Of a stretch of DNA of 18,871 bases, positions 16,524 through 18,871 are shown in pieces. Numbering within the stretch: the stretch's first letter is position 1; every line of letters begins with the position of its first letter. The stretch covers positions 1 to 18,871 of the forward strand of contig JAGXIG010000048.1 in NCBI GenBank assembly GCA_024635815.1, read 5' to 3'. A program made the translations under genes and the position numbers. Source of the DNA: Salegentibacter sp. (lineage in GTDB: Bacteria; Bacteroidota; Bacteroidia; Flavobacteriales; Flavobacteriaceae). Under the pieces are notes generated by a model, which saw only the letters and a program-made list of their open reading frames with translations, made no database searches and was not told where the DNA came from.

Positions 16524-16588
16524 GTATGCACAAAATTTTCTTAAAATTCAACCCTAAACAGGTTTTTTTATTACATAAATTGTTCACA
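16524..16588 (+). promoter_or_regulatory. Possible imperfect DnaA boxes upstream of dnaA
   Basis: GTATGCACA (16524-16532) differs from the DnaA box TTATNCACA at one base, and TTGTTCACA (16580-16588) at one base from TTNTNCACA-type sites but two from TTATCCACA. No perfect box or AT-rich unwinding cluster with several boxes is seen, so I do not call an origin. They could allow weak autoregulation of dnaA. Confidence 0.25.
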
Positions 16589-16594
16589 TATTTG
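16587..16594 (+). promoter_or_regulatory. Candidate dnaA promoter -7 box CATATTTG
   Basis: CATATTTG matches TAnnTTTG at all but the first base and lies 78 bases before the dnaA ATG. A T-run at 16563-16569 is 17 bases upstream, in the place of the -33 element. It touches the weak DnaA-box-like site TTGTTCACA. Tentative. Confidence 0.25.
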
Positions 16595-16671
16595 TTCCAC
16601 TCAAGTTGAAAGCCCTAATTCTTTTAACTGCTAATAAACCACTACTAATCTAAAATAATACAACACAAAGC

Positions 16672-18099
16672 ATGTCAAAAACTGCGCAATCAGTTTGGAA
16701 TAGCTGTCTGGCTTTTATCAAAGATAACATCACTCCACAGGCTTACAAAACGTGGTTTGAACCTATACAAGCAGTAAAACTCACAGATTGTGCCCTTAGC
16801 ATACAGGTGCCTTCAAAGTTTTTTTACGAGTGGCTAGAAGAACATTATGTCAAGCTTTTAAAAGTTTCACTAACCAAAGAATTAGGGGAAAAAGCCAAAT
16901 TGGTCTATGTGATCAAAATGGAGAATACTTACGGAAACAAAATGCCGTTTACCGAGAAGATTCCGAGTACCCAGCGTAGCCATATGGCTTCCCAGGAAGT
17001 AGATGTGCCTATAAAAAATAAAAATCCCGAATTAAAAAATCCATTTATAATCCCGGGAATTAGAAATGTAAAGATCGAGTCTCAGCTTAACCCGAGTTAC
17101 AATTTTGAGAATTTCCTGGAAGGAGATTCCAACCGATTGGCAAGATCGGCCGGACTGGCTGTGGCCAATAAACCGGGTGGAACTTCTTTTAATCCACTCC
17201 TTATTTTTGGTGGTGTAGGATTAGGAAAAACACATTTAGCACACGCTATTGGAGTTGAAATAAAAGATAAATATCCCGAAAAGACGGTTTTATATATTTC
17301 TGCGGAAAAATTTACCCAACAATACATAGAATCAGTTAAGAAAAACAACAGGAACGATTTTATTCATTTTTACCAGATCATCGATGTTTTAATTGTTGAT
17401 GATATCCAGTTGCTTTCAGGAAAAGCCGGTACTCAGGATGTATTTTTCCACATCTTTAATCATCTGCATCAAAACGGAAAACAGGTTATTCTAACCAGTG
17501 ATAAAGCTCCGGTAGATATGCAGGATATCGAGCAACGCCTGCTTTCAAGATTCAAATGGGGACTTTCGGCAGAATTGCAACACCCCGATTTCGAAACCCG
17601 GATTTCTATTATTAAAAACAAACTTTATCGAGACGGCGTAGAAATGCCGGAAGAAATTGTTGAATTTTTAGCTAATAATATTAAAACGAATATCAGGGAA
17701 CTGGAAGGTGCCATTATTTCACTTATCGCGCACTCTTCTTTCAATAAAAAAGATATCACTTTAGAACTCGCCAAAAAGATCGTAGACAACTACGTGAAGA
17801 ATACCAAGCGAGAAGTTTCAATAGATTATATTCAAAAAGTGGTGAGTGATTATTTCCAGATGGATGTTCAAACTTTGCAGTCTAAAACCCGAAAAAGACA
17901 TATTGTACAGGCAAGACAGCTGGCCATGTTCTTTGCGAAGAAGTTCACGAAAGCCTCTTTGGCGAGCATTGGCTCTCAAATTGGAAAACGCGATCACGCT
18001 ACGGTTTTACACGCCTGCAAAACGGTAGATAACCTCTCTACTACAGATAAGCAGTTCAAGAAATTTGTGGAAGACCTCAACAAGAAACTTACCATATAA
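16672..18099 (+). CDS. dnaA: Chromosomal replication initiator protein DnaA
   Basis: DnaA binds DnaA boxes at oriC, melts the origin and recruits the helicase. All four domains are visible in 475 residues: domain I (about 1-85) with WNSCLAFIKDNITPQAYKTW; a variable linker (about 86-140); the AAA+ domain with Walker A GGVGLGKTH (180-188), Walker B VLIVDDIQ (239-246), arginine-finger segment QRLLSRFKWGL and NIRELEGAI; and the C-terminal DNA-binding domain with RKRHIVQARQLAMFFAKK and the signature RDHATVLHACKTV. The ATG at 16672 gives the standard N-terminus. dnaN and gyrB are not adjacent. The following phosphatase gene starts 10 bases after the stop, so read-through is expected. Confidence 0.99.
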   Translation: MSKTAQSVWNSCLAFIKDNITPQAYKTWFEPIQAVKLTDCALSIQVPSKFFYEWLEEHYVKLLKVSLTKELGEKAKLVYVIKMENTYGNKMPFTEKIPSTQRSHMASQEVDVPIKNKNPELKNPFIIPGIRNVKIESQLNPSYNFENFLEGDSNRLARSAGLAVANKPGGTSFNPLLIFGGVGLGKTHLAHAIGVEIKDKYPEKTVLYISAEKFTQQYIESVKKNNRNDFIHFYQIIDVLIVDDIQLLSGKAGTQDVFFHIFNHLHQNGKQVILTSDKAPVDMQDIEQRLLSRFKWGLSAELQHPDFETRISIIKNKLYRDGVEMPEEIVEFLANNIKTNIRELEGAIISLIAHSSFNKKDITLELAKKIVDNYVKNTKREVSIDYIQKVVSDYFQMDVQTLQSKTRKRHIVQARQLAMFFAKKFTKASLASIGSQIGKRDHATVLHACKTVDNLSTTDKQFKKFVEDLNKKLTI

Positions 18100-18109
18100 A
18101 AGCATTTTT

Positions 18110-18580
18110 ATGAAGACTAAGGTATTGATGGTGTGCCTCGGCAATATTTGCAGATCACCGCTTGCCGAGGGAATATTAAAATCTAAAGTAGATGAATCAA
18201 AGGTTTTTGTAGATTCGGCGGGCACAGGCGATTATCATATAGACGATTCACCCGATCCACGCTCTATTGCTATAGCAAAAAAGAACAATCTGGATATTAC
18301 TTATCAACGCGGAAGACAATTTCAGGCAGAGGATTTCGAGAAATTCGATCGCATTTACGTGATGGATAATTCCAATTTTAAAGATGTGATTTCTTTGGCC
18401 AGAAATGATGACGACCGGTCTAAAGTTCAGCTTATTCTCGATGAAATATTTCCTGCAGAAAACGTAGATGTCCCCGATCCTTATTTTGGTGGTGAGCATG
18501 GATTTGAAAATGTATATCAAATGCTTGATGAAGCCTGCGAAAAGATAGCAGCACAGCTCAAAGAAGAAAATAAGGCTTAA
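18110..18580 (+). CDS. Low-molecular-weight protein-tyrosine phosphatase
   Basis: The 156-residue cytoplasmic protein has the P-loop CLGNICRSP with nucleophile Cys9 and Arg15 (C-x5-R-S) at its very N-terminus, and the late general-acid motif VPDPYFGG. Other family marks are DSAGTGDYHIDDSPDPRS and YVMDNSN. I chose the ATG at 18110 because it puts the P-loop nine residues from the start as in the family; a longer frame from 18065 would run inside the end of dnaA and add 15 unrelated residues. The 1-base overlap TAATG links it to the methyltransferase gene. Arsenate reductases share the fold, but the DPD acid and CLGNICRS loop favour a tyrosine phosphatase. Confidence 0.93.
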   Translation: MKTKVLMVCLGNICRSPLAEGILKSKVDESKVFVDSAGTGDYHIDDSPDPRSIAIAKKNNLDITYQRGRQFQAEDFEKFDRIYVMDNSNFKDVISLARNDDDRSKVQLILDEIFPAENVDVPDPYFGGEHGFENVYQMLDEACEKIAAQLKEENKA

Positions 18581-18871
18581 TGTCAGACTTTAAATATTCC
18601 GGAAAACTTTACCTAATCCCTACTACTATGGGAGCCGCAAACCCAATGCAGGTTTTACCCATACAGGTTAAAGAAATAATGGAAATCCTGGATATTTTTA
18701 TCGCTGAAAATGAAAAAACTGCCAGGAGACATATAAAACAATTGGTTCCTGAAAAGCAACAATCTTCACTTCAATTTTTTCATCTGAATAAATTCACTGA
18801 AGCTTCAGAAATTCCTTCATTTTTAAATGATTGCAAAGAAGGAAAAAATATAGGTTTATTGAGTGAAGCCG
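18580..18871 (+). CDS. SAM-dependent methyltransferase, tetrapyrrole-methylase/RsmI-like (cut by window edge)
   Basis: About 97 N-terminal residues are present. The start MSDFKYSGKLYLIPTTMG, then VLPIQVKEIMEILDIFIAEN, EKTARRHIKQLVPE, LNKFTEASEIPSFL and GKNIGLLSEAG, fit the RsmI-like branch of the tetrapyrrole methylase superfamily. I recall Bacteroidetes carrying a short protein of this kind in addition to true RsmI (16S rRNA C1402 2'-O-methyltransferase), so I do not give a symbol. The ATG shares one base with the stop of the phosphatase gene (TAATG), which suggests coupled translation. The target cannot be told from this fragment. Confidence 0.88.
   Translation, partial: MSDFKYSGKLYLIPTTMGAANPMQVLPIQVKEIMEILDIFIAENEKTARRHIKQLVPEKQQSSLQFFHLNKFTEASEIPSFLNDCKEGKNIGLLSEA

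Noticed and set aside
16469..16671. Chromosomal origin (oriC) upstream of dnaA
   Set aside because: Only two imperfect DnaA-box-like sites are visible, with no cluster, and dnaA is often not next to the origin in Bacteroidetes. A GC-skew plot of the whole chromosome would decide.

Overview
The window looks like a piece of chromosome from a marine-type member of the Flavobacteriaceae (Bacteroidetes). The evidence is AT-rich DNA, little sign of Shine-Dalgarno sites, several matches to the Bacteroidetes -7 promoter element TAnnTTTG, a DUF4835 (PorD-like) gene, an omega-like RNA polymerase subunit beside coaBC, and a bamD-rpoZ-coaBC-DUF4835-recN gene order that I recall as typical of flavobacteria. 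All genes appear to be core housekeeping genes. I see no prophage, insertion sequence, CRISPR array, tRNA or rRNA.

Layout. (1) 1-5881 is read leftwards: a membrane protein of unknown function, dapA with a clear intrinsic terminator, then bamD > rpoZ > coaBC > DUF4835/PorD-like > recN (cut by the window edge). (2) 6145-7817 is read rightwards: an UshA-type 5'-nucleotidase split into two genes, with the C-terminal substrate-binding domain (a lipoprotein) encoded before the metallophosphatase domain (Tat-like signal). (3) 7859-12680 is read leftwards: GNAT acetyltransferase, prmC, a LOG family protein, a VOC protein and ligA. (4) 12709-15893 is read rightwards: ribD, a HAD hydrolase and a DMT transporter, overlapping one another, then a YigZ/IMPACT protein. 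(5) A YbgC-like thioesterase is read leftwards at 16073-16468. (6) From 16672 rightwards: dnaA, a low-molecular-weight tyrosine phosphatase and a partial RsmI-like methyltransferase.

The genes cover cell-envelope assembly (bamD, PorD-like), DNA repair and replication (recN, ligA, dnaA), transcription (rpoZ), translation termination (prmC), cofactor synthesis (coaBC, ribD), lysine and diaminopimelate synthesis (dapA) and nucleotide salvage (split 5'-nucleotidase). Tight spacing and overlaps support co-transcription within each block.

I did not find a convincing new multi-gene system. The observations most worth a second look are these: a CoaBC decarboxylase domain that carries Asp and Ser where the classical enzyme has its catalytic Asn and Cys; the split and order-reversed 5'-nucleotidase; a degenerate tract of 7-bp units filling the gap between prmC and the GNAT gene; and two palindromic elements, one of about 107 bp between convergent genes and one of 33 bp before the yigZ-like gene, that may be dispersed repeats. 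Promoter calls rest on short consensus matches and are tentative.
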